Assembly: GCA_001931905.2 (NCBI GenBank)
Contig: MSJI02000706.1
Span: 1-64,000, forward strand
Source: Cladosporium sp. IMV 00045
Lineage: Eukaryota > Ascomycota > Dothideomycetes > Cladosporiales > Cladosporiaceae
Direction of reading: 5' to 3'
Length of the DNA: 64,000 nt
A program made the translations under genes and the position numbers. The notes under the pieces were generated by a model. That model was not told where the DNA came from and searched no databases. It saw nothing but the letters and a program-made list of their open reading frames with translations. Each line of letters opens with the position of its first letter. Position 1 is the first letter of the stretch. This document shows, one piece after another, positions 53,522 through 62,173 of the stretch.

Positions 53522-54948
53522 ATGTCCTTCTTCAACACCCTCACATCTGTTCTCTTCGCTCTCACAATAACAACCACAACAACAACATGGGCCCTCCCCT
53601 ACCCAGTACCAAGACCCAACTCAATCCTACGCGCCCAAGACTCTTCCCCCTCCACAGCCGCCGCTCCACCACGTCTAGTAGCCTACATCCAAACCTTCAA
53701 AGACGTCAACGGCGGTCCCTTATCGCTTCTACCACTTCTGGAAGAGAACACAGGCGTCACGCACGTCCTCCTCTCGGCCGTGCACCTCAACGAGCAACCA
53801 GGCGAAATCACCCTCAACGACCACAGCCCGGACGACCCAATGTACAACGACATGTGGGCGGAAGCGAAGCAATTGCAGGAAGGCGGGATTAAAGTCATGA
53901 TGATGCTCGGCGGCGCGGCGGGCGGAACTTATCAAAGATTAAGCGGCGATGACGAGACTGTGAGTATCTCTTTCACTTAACCATACCAACATCCCAAAAG
54001 AAAACTTAACTAACTCCACCACAGTTCTTCTCCTACTACAACCCCCTCCTCGCCCTCCTGAGAAAATACTCCATCTCCGGCCTCGACCTGGACATCGAAG
54101 AATCCGTCCCCATCACCACGCCCCTCCGCCTCCTGCGCCAACTGCACACCGACCTCGGCCCCGACTTCCTCCTGACCATGGCGCCCGTCGCCTCCGCCCT
54201 CCTGCCCGGCAGCAGCGGCTCGGGTCTGCACGGCTTCTCGCAGCTCGACATGGACGCTCAAGCAACTGAACCGTCCCGCCCGAATGGGAAATTGGTGAAC
54301 TGGTATAATGCCCAGTTCTACAATGGCTGGGGCGATGCGAGCAGCACGGACATGTACGACGAGATCGTCGGTGAGGGTGGATGGTCCGCTGATCGGGTTG
54401 TCATGGGCGTTTTGACGAATCCGGGAGATGGTGGGTCCGGGTTTGTCGGTTTGGAGACGTTGAAATCTGTTCTAAGGAGTTTGAGCGCGAAGCATGCGGC
54501 TTTTGGGTGCGCGATGGGGTGGGAGTATTGGGCTGCAGGCACGGGGGATGGGTTGGAGAAGCCTTGGATGTGGGTTAAGGCTTTGGGGGAGGTTATTTCT
54601 GGCGCTGGTGCTGGAGGATCAAACGCTGAGGAGGCGACTTCTTCTACACCTTCGCCGCCGACTGCTTCGAATGGTACGGCGACGAGTGCAGGAGAGCCGA
54701 CGGAGAGTAGTCCTGCCGCTTCTTCCTCCTCGCCTCCTTCAAGACCCAGGAGAGATCCACCCACGCCATGGCCTTCGCAAATGCAGCAGTTGGAGTCCGT
54801 AGGGGCGGGCCATTGGGACAGCGTACGAGCGCTGAATATGACAAGCGGACAGCTAGGCCCGGCGGGAGATCTTTTGGGTGTTACGGATTTGTTGAATGGT
54901 ATTTTGGGTCAGGTCGATGGGGTGTTGGGGTCGCTGCCTTTGGCTTAG
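53522..54948 (+). CDS. Secreted GH18-family (chitinase-like) protein, copy 2
   Basis: Exons 53522-53959 and 54025-54948 (65-nt intron) give 453 residues, two more than copy 1 because of a small insertion in the Ser/Pro-rich linker (SSTPSPPTASNG). Signal peptide, barrel motifs and the catalytic SGLDLDIEES are unchanged. Substitutions are mostly conservative in the barrel (CAVGW to CAMGW, LHNDLG to LHTDLG) and more frequent in the linker and last 20 residues (VDWVLASL to VDGVLGSL). Both copies therefore look functional. Confidence 0.85.
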
Positions 54949-55638
54949 CGGGATTGTGGTGTTCCATGTTGTTTCGTGTGATTTCTTCGCTAGATACCCA
55001 TTCGTCATTGGTTTGGCATTTTTGTACAATATCGTTTCATCTGCTCATGCGTTTCCCAGATGTGTCTCGACTGTGCTGCTCTTGATACTTTTTCTACAAT
55101 CAATCTGACATTTTTTTTTTTTCTTGATATTACTTGCCAGATAAACAATTCGCGATTTGATTTGAAGTTGGATGTATTGGTACCTGCATTTGACGTTACG
55201 TTTGTGGGCTATAAGAGGGCTCGGTATACTTGCTGCTATGATACATGTTCTACCTCCTATCGACTGACTTGTATTGTTGGTTTAAGATCCAGCCTTCCTG
55301 AGTCGTTCGTAAACCAAGCATGAAGATGCGCACGAGGCCAAAGGGGTCATCATCATTTATGTATGCCTCAGGCAGAAGACCCTGCAGGACTGAGATCATC
55401 TCATCTGAACCCCTCGATCTCTGACGTCGCCAATCGTCACTCCCTTCGCACGGCAAAATCAACAATGCAGGGAGTAGTGACGGGCATGGCCACCTGCCAC
55501 AGCATCATGGATTGCGATGTTGTGATGGTGAGACTATTCATCCGCGGCATCCACCACCACTTAAAACGGTAAAGAACGATTCACTGCCAACCCGCCCTTT
55601 CCCCTCTTATATTCCCTTCCCCATACCCTTCACCCTCC
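54949..55638. other. Intergenic, duplicate of 48548-49423 and shorter
   Basis: 690 bases. Contains a run of about 12 T at 55111-55122 absent from copy 1. The last ~320 bases before the SnoaL-like gene are closely similar in both copies, consistent with a conserved promoter and leader. Confidence 0.4.
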
Positions 55639-56616
55639 ATGCGTCCCTTTGCACCACAACTCGCCCGCGCCACCAACAGAACCACGGCATCCTACCCAAT
55701 AGCTCAATCAGCAGCTGGATATTTCACTACAGGCCACAGCACCAACGCCACTCCCGCCCAAGAACAAGCCAGAATGTCTTCCACCAACGCCGGCGAGCTG
55801 AAGCTCGAGAGCACTGATATTAAAACTGCGCCTGGCGTTGAGCTCAGCAGTGACCAGAGGACCATTGTCTCATCGGTGCTGGACCTTTTCGCTGGTAGAC
55901 CCTCGCTCGCGAAACTGCAGCTCTGGAAGGACGATGCTGTCTTCGCCGATCCTATCACTATCGCCGAAGGAAGGAAGCAGTACGAACCTCAATGGGTATG
56001 CACTACTTGAGAGCACAGCCACGTTTCCCAACGACAAAACTAACAAATATCGCAACAGTACGGCCTCCAAGCCGCCTTCTCCGAAATCGAGCGCAAATCG
56101 CACACGGTCACCTCCTCGGGCAACCCGATCTCGCTCGACATGAGCACCCTGTACAAGGTCAAGGGCATCGGCAAAGAGACGACGATCAACAGCAAGATCA
56201 ACATTTTCGTCGAGGACGGCAAGATCTCGCGCGTCGAGGACAAGTGGGACGGCAAGCTGCCGGACTCCAGCATCGCCAATGTACGTAAAAACTGGTCCAA
56301 CGCCATCAGCCCGGTCTTCTGGGGCAACTACGCTTTCGGCTGGTGCTACACGGGCGTCGTGCTCGTCAGCGACACTTTTGTCGGGAGGGTGAGAGAGCTG
56401 TGTGGTTTTATTTCTTCTTCCGCCCGTGTTGAACAAATCTTCTACATGCATCCTCTTATCCTTTCCTTCATCGGGCATATCTTGCCCCCGGCCTTTCTGA
56501 TCATCCGTGCTAACGATTCTTCTTCCCAGGTTTTCCGCAACCTCAACTCCGTCACTGTCCCCAAATTCGTCGGCGTGCCCAAGAACGCCGAGGAAGACGC
56601 CAAGCGCGGCAACTAG
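55639..56616 (+). CDS. SnoaL/NTF2-like fold protein with probable mitochondrial presequence, copy 2
   Basis: Exons 55639-55995, 56059-56388 and 56530-56616 give 257 residues, the same exon lengths as copy 1. Differences are few (HSANATPAQIQ to HSTNATPAQEQ; NWTNAV to NWSNAI; WSNYA to WGNYA; VSNTF to VSDTF), mostly outside the core. The introns differ more than the exons. The frame again continues open after the TAG stop. Confidence 0.82.
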
Positions 56617-56937
56617 GTGTGGCGCGACAACACTGACGGTTCATCGCTGGCCAATCTCAACAAGCGCCTGGGAAAGGGCAGTTTCTCCATGCCTCGACCC
56701 AGGCTCAAGAGCATCCTGAAGAACCACGAGCCCGGTCCCGTTGCCGGTGGAGGTTCGAGGGAGCGCGATTCGGCTGTTTCGACGGCTGTTGCGATGAATC
56801 GTCGTGGCTCGGCTGCGCTCAATGAGGTCGGTATCTCTCCTTTGACTTCGACTTCGCGTTCGTCTTCTGTCGAGTTTGTTCTGGCGCCGGAGGCTCCGCA
56901 TACATGGAGGGATTCCTTGACTGCCTGGAGACGATAA
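56617..56937 (+). other. Conserved in-frame extension after the SnoaL-like stop codon, copy 2
   Basis: 106 codons plus TAA, the same length as in copy 1 with no indel. Eight residues differ (for example PRPKLK to PRPRLK, KNPEPG to KNHEPG) and the end HTWRDSLTAWRR is identical. The same alternative acceptor (AACTAG, ending 56616) is present and would join it in phase 0 to the exon ending at 56388. Confidence 0.5.
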
Positions 56938-57293
56938 TGATGCATGATATGCATATAGTATACTTTCTTAATATTCTTTTATTCTCAGTTGGCTTCCTGG
57001 TTGCTGCCACTTTCCTTAAGGTTGAGGCGGTTGATGCTACTGTTATGTTGAGATTGCAGGCAATCGTTTCCGGTCTCGGTTTCGTCACTATCGTTATATC
57101 TCGCATGTTGGATGTTTCGTCGCGGGCTTTTCTCTCTCGTTAATCGAAGTTTGGGTATCGGATGTGTTCATGCATATCTCGTTGGATTGACATGAAGACA
57201 GCAAATGATCAACCATCTCTTGTCCACTTTCCTATTCTTGCTTTTTCAACATCAGAATTGTCCTCTTCTCTCCCTCCCAAACCGCCCCTCTCT

Positions 57294-57842
57294 TCATCCC
57301 TCTTTAGCATGCCCCTTAGTAGCAACTTCCAAAATCTCCCCCTCCAACCCACTCGCATGCAACACCTCCACCCCCGCCTCCTCCAACCTCTTCCTCCCCT
57401 CATTCTGCCCAACAAAAGTCTCCGGCTCGCTCACGCCACAAACCACCCTCCCAATCGCCTGCGTCCCATCCCCCCTCTTCAGCCTCAGAATCCTCTCCAC
57501 GCAAGTCAAATTCCCCGCCGAGCGCTTGTTGCAAGGCTCCATGGTCGTGTAGAGAATGGTGTCGGTGGGGAGGTGAGGGCCGAGGAGGTCTTCAATCGAC
57601 TCGTCGCTGTTCTCGGGCAGTGCGATGTTATGGCTTGATGCCAGTTTCAGGAAACATGTCTGCTCCGCGTGCGTGTTCCCGGGCGCTTCGAGCGTGTAGC
57701 CTGTGGCGAGGATGGGGGGAGTGGAGGAGGGGGAGAAGAGCAGGGCGCCGACGCGGAAATTGGTCGGTTTGGGTGGGGAGTTTTGTGCTGCTTGGAGGGC
57801 GAGGCGAAGGTGCTGGAGGTGGGTTGTGTTGGGATCGGACAT
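57294..57842 (-). CDS. DRAP-type deaminase-like protein, copy 2
   Basis: 182 residues, minus strand, same limits as copy 1. Zinc motifs HAEQ and TMEPCNKRSAGNLTC are present; here the residue after PCN is Lys, as I would expect for the family. Other differences from copy 1 are scattered (KMASSYN to KLASSHN, SDMSIED to SDESIED, tail GHVTEG to GHAKEG). The start codon at 57842 is divergent from the DnaJ start at 58185, with 342 bases between. Confidence 0.87.
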   Translation of the reverse strand: MSDPNTTHLQHLRLALQAAQNSPPKPTNFRVGALLFSPSSTPPILATGYTLEAPGNTHAEQTCFLKLASSHNIALPENSDESIEDLLGPHLPTDTILYTTMEPCNKRSAGNLTCVERILRLKRGDGTQAIGRVVCGVSEPETFVGQNEGRKRLEEAGVEVLHASGLEGEILEVATKGHAKEG

Positions 57843-58184
57843 TTTGTGCTACTCTTGTTCTTGATTCGGGGGATTCGAGATTGGGTGAGTTGCAGTAGAG
57901 GATGGATGGCAGGCAAGTTGCATGTATTGAGTGAGGTGAATTTGACATGTGACAATGACGCACATCCTCGAGACACGCGCTTCTCTTTCCCCCGATCTTC
58001 CTTCGCGCCAGCACGCGTCCTCCCATTCACTTTCACTTTCACTTCGCGACTTGAACCTCACATCAACTTTTTACCTCATCCTGACTCTGTACAAACAACA
58101 ACAGCTTTCTTCTCAGCATACGACCAATACAACAACCCAAGCAGCCCCAACAACGAAAACCCACTACCCAAGCAACCCTCCACC

Positions 58185-59132
58185 ATGGCCCCCAAAAAAT
58201 CCTCCAAGCCCTCAGAAAACGCAGAAGGCGAAGAAGAAGACCTCCTCACAGCCACCACCCCACCCACAATTGACCCCTACGCCGTCCTCTCTCTCGAACC
58301 CAACGCGACCGCCTCACAAATCAAAACCGCCTACCGCAAAGCCGCACTGCAACACCACCCCGACAAAGCCTCACCCGACTCCCAAGCTTCCGCGCACGCC
58401 AAATTCCAAGAAATCGCTTTCGCGTACGCAATCCTGAGCGACGAGCGACGACGCGCTCGCTACGACGCCACCGGGCGCACGGAAGAGAGTCTCGATCCCG
58501 AGGACGGCGACGCGTTCGATTGGGTCAGCTATTATCGCGAGCAGTACAAAGATGTGGTGACTGAGGATGCGATTGAGAATTTTGCAAACAAATACAAGGG
58601 GTCGGACGAGGAGAGGGGGGATTTGCTCGCTTGGTATGTCAAGTGCGAGGGCGATATGAGGCAGATGTACAGGAACGTCATGCTGTCGGATATGGCGGAG
58701 GATGAGGAGAGGTTTAGGGGGATCATCGACGGCGCAATTGAGAGTGGGGAGGTGGAGGGTTATGAGGCTTATGTGGGCGAGAGTGAGGCGAAGAGGAATA
58801 AGAGGGTTGATGCTGCGAGGAAGAAGAAGGAGAAGGAGGCGAGGGAGGCGGAGAGTCATGCGGAGGATTTGGGGTTGGGGAATAAGAAGAAGAAGGAGAA
58901 GAAGGGGAGGAAGAAGGGGACTGATGAATACGAAGACATGGGAGACCTCGCTGCGTTGATTGGGCAGAGGCAGAAGGGCAGGGCGGAGGGCTTTCTGGCG
59001 GATTTGGAGGCCAAGTATGCGCCGAGGGGAAAGGCTAAGGGTGGCGCGAAGAGGGAGATGGAGGAGCCTCCTGAAGAGGCGTTTGCGAAGACCGAGGCTG
59101 GCAGGAAGAGCAAGCGGACGAAGAAGAACTGA
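58185..59132 (+). CDS. J-domain protein, DNAJC9-like
   Basis: 315 residues starting MAPKKSSKPSENAEGEEEDL at an ATG in CACCATGG; the open frame extends upstream into intergenic sequence and is not used. The J domain lies at ~30-100: DPYAVLSLEPNATASQIKTA, the HPD motif in QHHPDKAS, and FAYAILSDERRRARYD. After it come FDWVSYYREQYKDVVTEDAI and DLLAWYVKCEGDMRQM, the extension typical of DNAJC9, which in animals is a histone H3-H4 co-chaperone. The C-terminal half is a Lys/Glu-rich coiled coil ending in a basic KSKRTKKN tail, consistent with nuclear location. Copy 1 of the duplicated block lacks this gene because it ends at the gap. Confidence 0.9.
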   Translation: MAPKKSSKPSENAEGEEEDLLTATTPPTIDPYAVLSLEPNATASQIKTAYRKAALQHHPDKASPDSQASAHAKFQEIAFAYAILSDERRRARYDATGRTEESLDPEDGDAFDWVSYYREQYKDVVTEDAIENFANKYKGSDEERGDLLAWYVKCEGDMRQMYRNVMLSDMAEDEERFRGIIDGAIESGEVEGYEAYVGESEAKRNKRVDAARKKKEKEAREAESHAEDLGLGNKKKKEKKGRKKGTDEYEDMGDLAALIGQRQKGRAEGFLADLEAKYAPRGKAKGGAKREMEEPPEEAFAKTEAGRKSKRTKKN

Positions 59133-59491
59133 TTAGGTTGGAGAAGTGTAGACATGCAGCATGTTTAATTTGGTTTTTGGCACTTGAACACTTGACGTAA
59201 GGGCATCGGACAGCGAGGCGTTTTGCTGGGCTTATTACAAGAATGGCATTATCGGTGGCTCATGGATGATTGAACAGATTGGAGAACTTGGGAACATGGC
59301 AAGGCAACGCATCAAGGTACAAAGCACATACAAATGAACAGGGCTTGAACCTCCGCGATTGGGTTTTAGTTAATCAGGCTCAACTTTATCATCTCGATGC
59401 GCATCATCAAGGACTCTATAGTGTCAAAAGAACAAGGATTGAATTGATCCAATGATCAGTAGAAGTACTTTATGCCACACCGGCGTCTGAA
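59133..59491. other. Intergenic between convergent genes
   Basis: About 360 bases between the DnaJ and ICMT 3' ends. A box-B-like word on the minus strand (GGTTCAAGCC, about 59341-59350) has no matching box A. Nothing else was recognised. Confidence 0.35.
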
Positions 59492-60520
59492 TCAAATAAA
59501 GGGAATACCGGTCCTCGTGCGCTTTCTGTAAGCATCATAGTCCTTCCCGAAGAATTCGACAAGAGAGCGCTCCTCAGCTGCAAAGGATTGTCAGTACACA
59601 TTCAGATTTTGATCTAAATAACACGGCAGAAACTCACACTTGATCCTATCATTGAAGAAATGCCACAGCACGCCCGCAAAAGCCAGCAAGCAAACCTTGT
59701 TACCCACCAACAACTGCGTCCCAATCGCCCACCAGAAGAAGGCGAAATACGAGGGGTGCCTGGAGAAAGCGTACACGCCCGTCGTCACGAGCTCGTGGTC
59801 GTCTTTCTTCGCTTTCTGCGGGATGTGATTGAAGTTCGTGCCCGCGGTCGCCATGGCCAGGCTTCTCGTCGCCTGCCCGAAGATGACCAGGAAGAGGCCC
59901 AGGCCGATGGTGAAGGCGTTCACGAACTTGGCTTGGTAGGATGGGAAGAGGAAGTTGGAGACCATGACTTCGAGTAGGGCGCAGCTGTGGGCGATGTTGT
60001 ACGACGTGCCGTTGGTGAAGAGTAGGAAGCTGGTGGCGCGGGCTTCGGGAACGTTGAAAGTCGCTGTGGTCCAGTATTCGAGGAAGTGGAAGAGGCTCAG
60101 GCTGGAGATGAAGGCGAACACACGCCAGACCGGATTGTTGTGGTAAGCGGTTTGGGCTCCGAGGATCAGAGAGGCGGCGAGAGCGAAGCCGAGCCAGAAG
60201 GATTGCAGACCGATGCTTGAGAGGGATCTTTTGCCGCCGGGGAAGAGACTCGAATCGTATGGGAGAGGCTTGCTGGTGGAAGGGCTTTGAGGTTCAGAGT
60301 AATCGTTGTCGCTTTTGTTATCATCATCTACATCTTTGCCTGGACCGTGAGTAGTGGTGGCACCGGTGTTGGTGGTCGAGTTGAGTTGACCATTTGCATT
60401 TTGGTTGGCAGAGTTCCTTCTTGGAAGGGCGGAAGAAGAGCCTGAGATTCGAGCCATGGTTTCTGTGGCCTCTTCTCGCGGATGTCGCATGGTGAGGTGG
60501 ATGTTGTGTCGCGAGTCCAA
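59492..60520 (-). CDS. STE14: Protein-S-isoprenylcysteine O-methyltransferase (Ste14/ICMT)
   Basis: Two exons on the minus strand, 59638-60520 and 59492-59577, joined over a 60-nt intron (donor GTGAGT, phase 1), give 322 residues. A ~85-residue polar N-terminus precedes hydrophobic helices (IGLQSFWLGFALAASLILGA; VFAFISSLSLFHFLEYWTTA). The ICMT signature is in the last third: HELVTTGVYAFSRHPSYFAF, with the conserved Arg-His-Pro-Ser-Tyr. Splicing restores the C-terminal motif NDRIKSEERSLVEFFG then YDAYRKRTRTGIPFI, the S-adenosylmethionine-site end of the family. The ER enzyme methylates the prenylated Cys of CaaX proteins such as Ras and a-type pheromone. The start could also be MARISGSSSALP further in. 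Confidence 0.93.
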
Positions 60521-60770
60521 GCCGGCGAGGGGCTGTTATACGAGATGTTGTTTTGCATGTGAAACGCCGGAAACGTCAGACCTGTGCGGCTCTGCCCTTA
60601 CGCGCGACAATATTAAGCTCAAGCTCGTGCATTAGCGTCATCAGATAAGATTGAGCTTATCGTCTCGCTCGAGCGTCACTTCTTTACTATTGTACTTCCG
60701 TGTAAATATACATTTGCTCCCGCCATCTTCCTCGCACAACGATGCGCCTATACAGAATACCCTTTCAACC

Positions 60771-61991
60771 ATGCCATCAATAGCGGAGAGCAAACGTCAA
60801 GTTGCAGAAGGTCTGTCAAACACGAACACCGACCACGATGCCATCCTCGCCAGCCTCCACGACGAGATCGACAGACACAACCGCGAAACGAAAGAACGAC
60901 GAGAGAGTAGGAGAGATTCTCACAAGCGACGAAGAAAACACGACGATCACGATCACGACTCTAAACACCATCCTCGCGACAAGCACCTGCGTTTCCGTTT
61001 CAAATCCGGCGTGAAAGAGCCCTCGCCCAAACGCTCCAAACGTTCCAAACGATCACACACCACCCACGACTCAGAAAACAACAATAATGACACCAACTCA
61101 GAAGAGCCATCACCAGCCCACCCCTTCCCTCGCGAACCTGCCGACCCCGACGCCCCGGCACAAGAAACCAACAGCGCCGGCTTCCGGACCTCCCTCTTCG
61201 ATGCTCTCGCCGACGACGAAGCCGCCGCCTACTGGGAATCCGTATACTCGCAGCCCATACACATTTACAGTCGACCCGCCGCCGCGCAAATGCCTTCGGG
61301 CGAGCTGCAGGAAATGGACGACGAGACGTACGCGGCGTACGTGCAGCGGAAAATGTGGGAGCGGATGAACCCCGAGGTTGTCCTTGAGCAGGAGCGCATG
61401 GAGAGGAAGAGGCGGGAGGAAGCGGAGGCGAAGGCGAAGAGGAAAGAAGAATTCGTGCACAAGAGGAGGAGAGAGGCTTGGGAGCGTGCTGGGAGAGCGA
61501 GGACGAGTGATGACGAGGAGTTCGAGTATGATTACATGTTCGGCGATGAGCGCGAGGACGCACGGGGAACTTCACGGACAAAACCGAGGACCTCGTCATC
61601 TTCATCTTCAGCGCAGGGAGAGGAAAAGCTCTACGCCCTCGCCTGGACCTCCTACCTCTCCGCCTGGGAAGCTCTCAAACTCGCGCTCGCGAACCCATCT
61701 TCCACAACAACCTCCCCACCGCCACCACCCTCAAAACGCATCCCCTGGCCCACTCTCCAAAACCGCCCAGCGACAAGACCCCATATCGAAGCTTTCATGC
61801 GCCACGCTCCAACCGACGGCGGCGGTAGACTACAAGCCCTCAAAACAGAGCGCGTGCGCTGGCACCCAGACAAAGTACAGCAGCGCTTCGGCGGGGCGGT
61901 GGACGAGGGGACGATGAAAGTCGTCACGGGTGTGTTTCAGGTTGTCGATGGGCTGGTTGAGGAGGAGAGAAAGAGAGCGAGTCGGGAATGA
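60771..61991 (+). CDS. NFKBIL1-like protein
   Basis: 406 residues starting MPSIAESKRQVAEGL at an ATG in AACCATGCC; the open frame reaches further upstream but is not supported. The N-terminal ~120 residues are Arg/Lys/His/Asp-rich (nuclear-type basic). Then follow SLFDALADDEAAAYWESVYS, an Arg/Glu-rich helix (ERKRREEAEAKAKRKEEFVH) and a C-terminal region with WTSYLSAWEALK, IPWPTLQN and VRWHPDKVQQRFGG. The WHPDK-x2-QRFG stretch with the preceding IPWP is the hallmark of the C-terminal region of NF-kappa-B inhibitor-like protein 1, a nuclear protein linked to splicing in animals. The family call rests mainly on this motif. Divergent from ICMT; convergent with YL1. Confidence 0.78.
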   Translation: MPSIAESKRQVAEGLSNTNTDHDAILASLHDEIDRHNRETKERRESRRDSHKRRRKHDDHDHDSKHHPRDKHLRFRFKSGVKEPSPKRSKRSKRSHTTHDSENNNNDTNSEEPSPAHPFPREPADPDAPAQETNSAGFRTSLFDALADDEAAAYWESVYSQPIHIYSRPAAAQMPSGELQEMDDETYAAYVQRKMWERMNPEVVLEQERMERKRREEAEAKAKRKEEFVHKRRREAWERAGRARTSDDEEFEYDYMFGDEREDARGTSRTKPRTSSSSSSAQGEEKLYALAWTSYLSAWEALKLALANPSSTTTSPPPPPSKRIPWPTLQNRPATRPHIEAFMRHAPTDGGGRLQALKTERVRWHPDKVQQRFGGAVDEGTMKVVTGVFQVVDGLVEEERKRASRE

Positions 61992-62173
61992 TTATGATCT
62001 TTGGCGTGGAGAATAGGTAGTTTGCCAATTTTATCCTTGTTCTTCTCATGACCCGGTCCCGGTCTGAGGGGTAATGCTACATACGTAATTTCGTTGATTG
62101 ACCTGGTTCCTTTGTCTCTAATTAACAGTCCCTTTGCGAGGATCATAATACATCTCCTTCACCCAACTCAACA
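61992..62173. other. Short intergenic between convergent genes
   Basis: 182 bases hold the 3' ends of the NFKBIL1-like and YL1 genes. Nothing else was recognised. Confidence 0.4.

Larger units (their letters stand above)
51950..58184. repeat. Large tandem duplication or haplotype copy, copy 2
   Basis: Counterpart of 45542-51929. It begins inside PUS1 at the N gap and continues past the deaminase to the DnaJ gene, which copy 1 lacks. All shared genes are intact with the same introns at the same positions. Intergenic parts differ more than exons, including a T12 run at about 55111-55122 and a shorter GH18-SnoaL spacer. Confidence 0.95.

Noticed and set aside
57669..58184. 172-codon N-terminal extension of the DnaJ gene
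   Set aside because: It covers the deaminase on the opposite strand and the shared promoter; the ATG at 58185 has good context and starts a normal DNAJC9-like protein.
45542..58184. Repeat-induced point mutation (RIP) of the duplicated block
   Set aside because: All genes in both copies are open, and the PUS1 differences are sparse third-position changes in both directions, not dense C-to-T damage.
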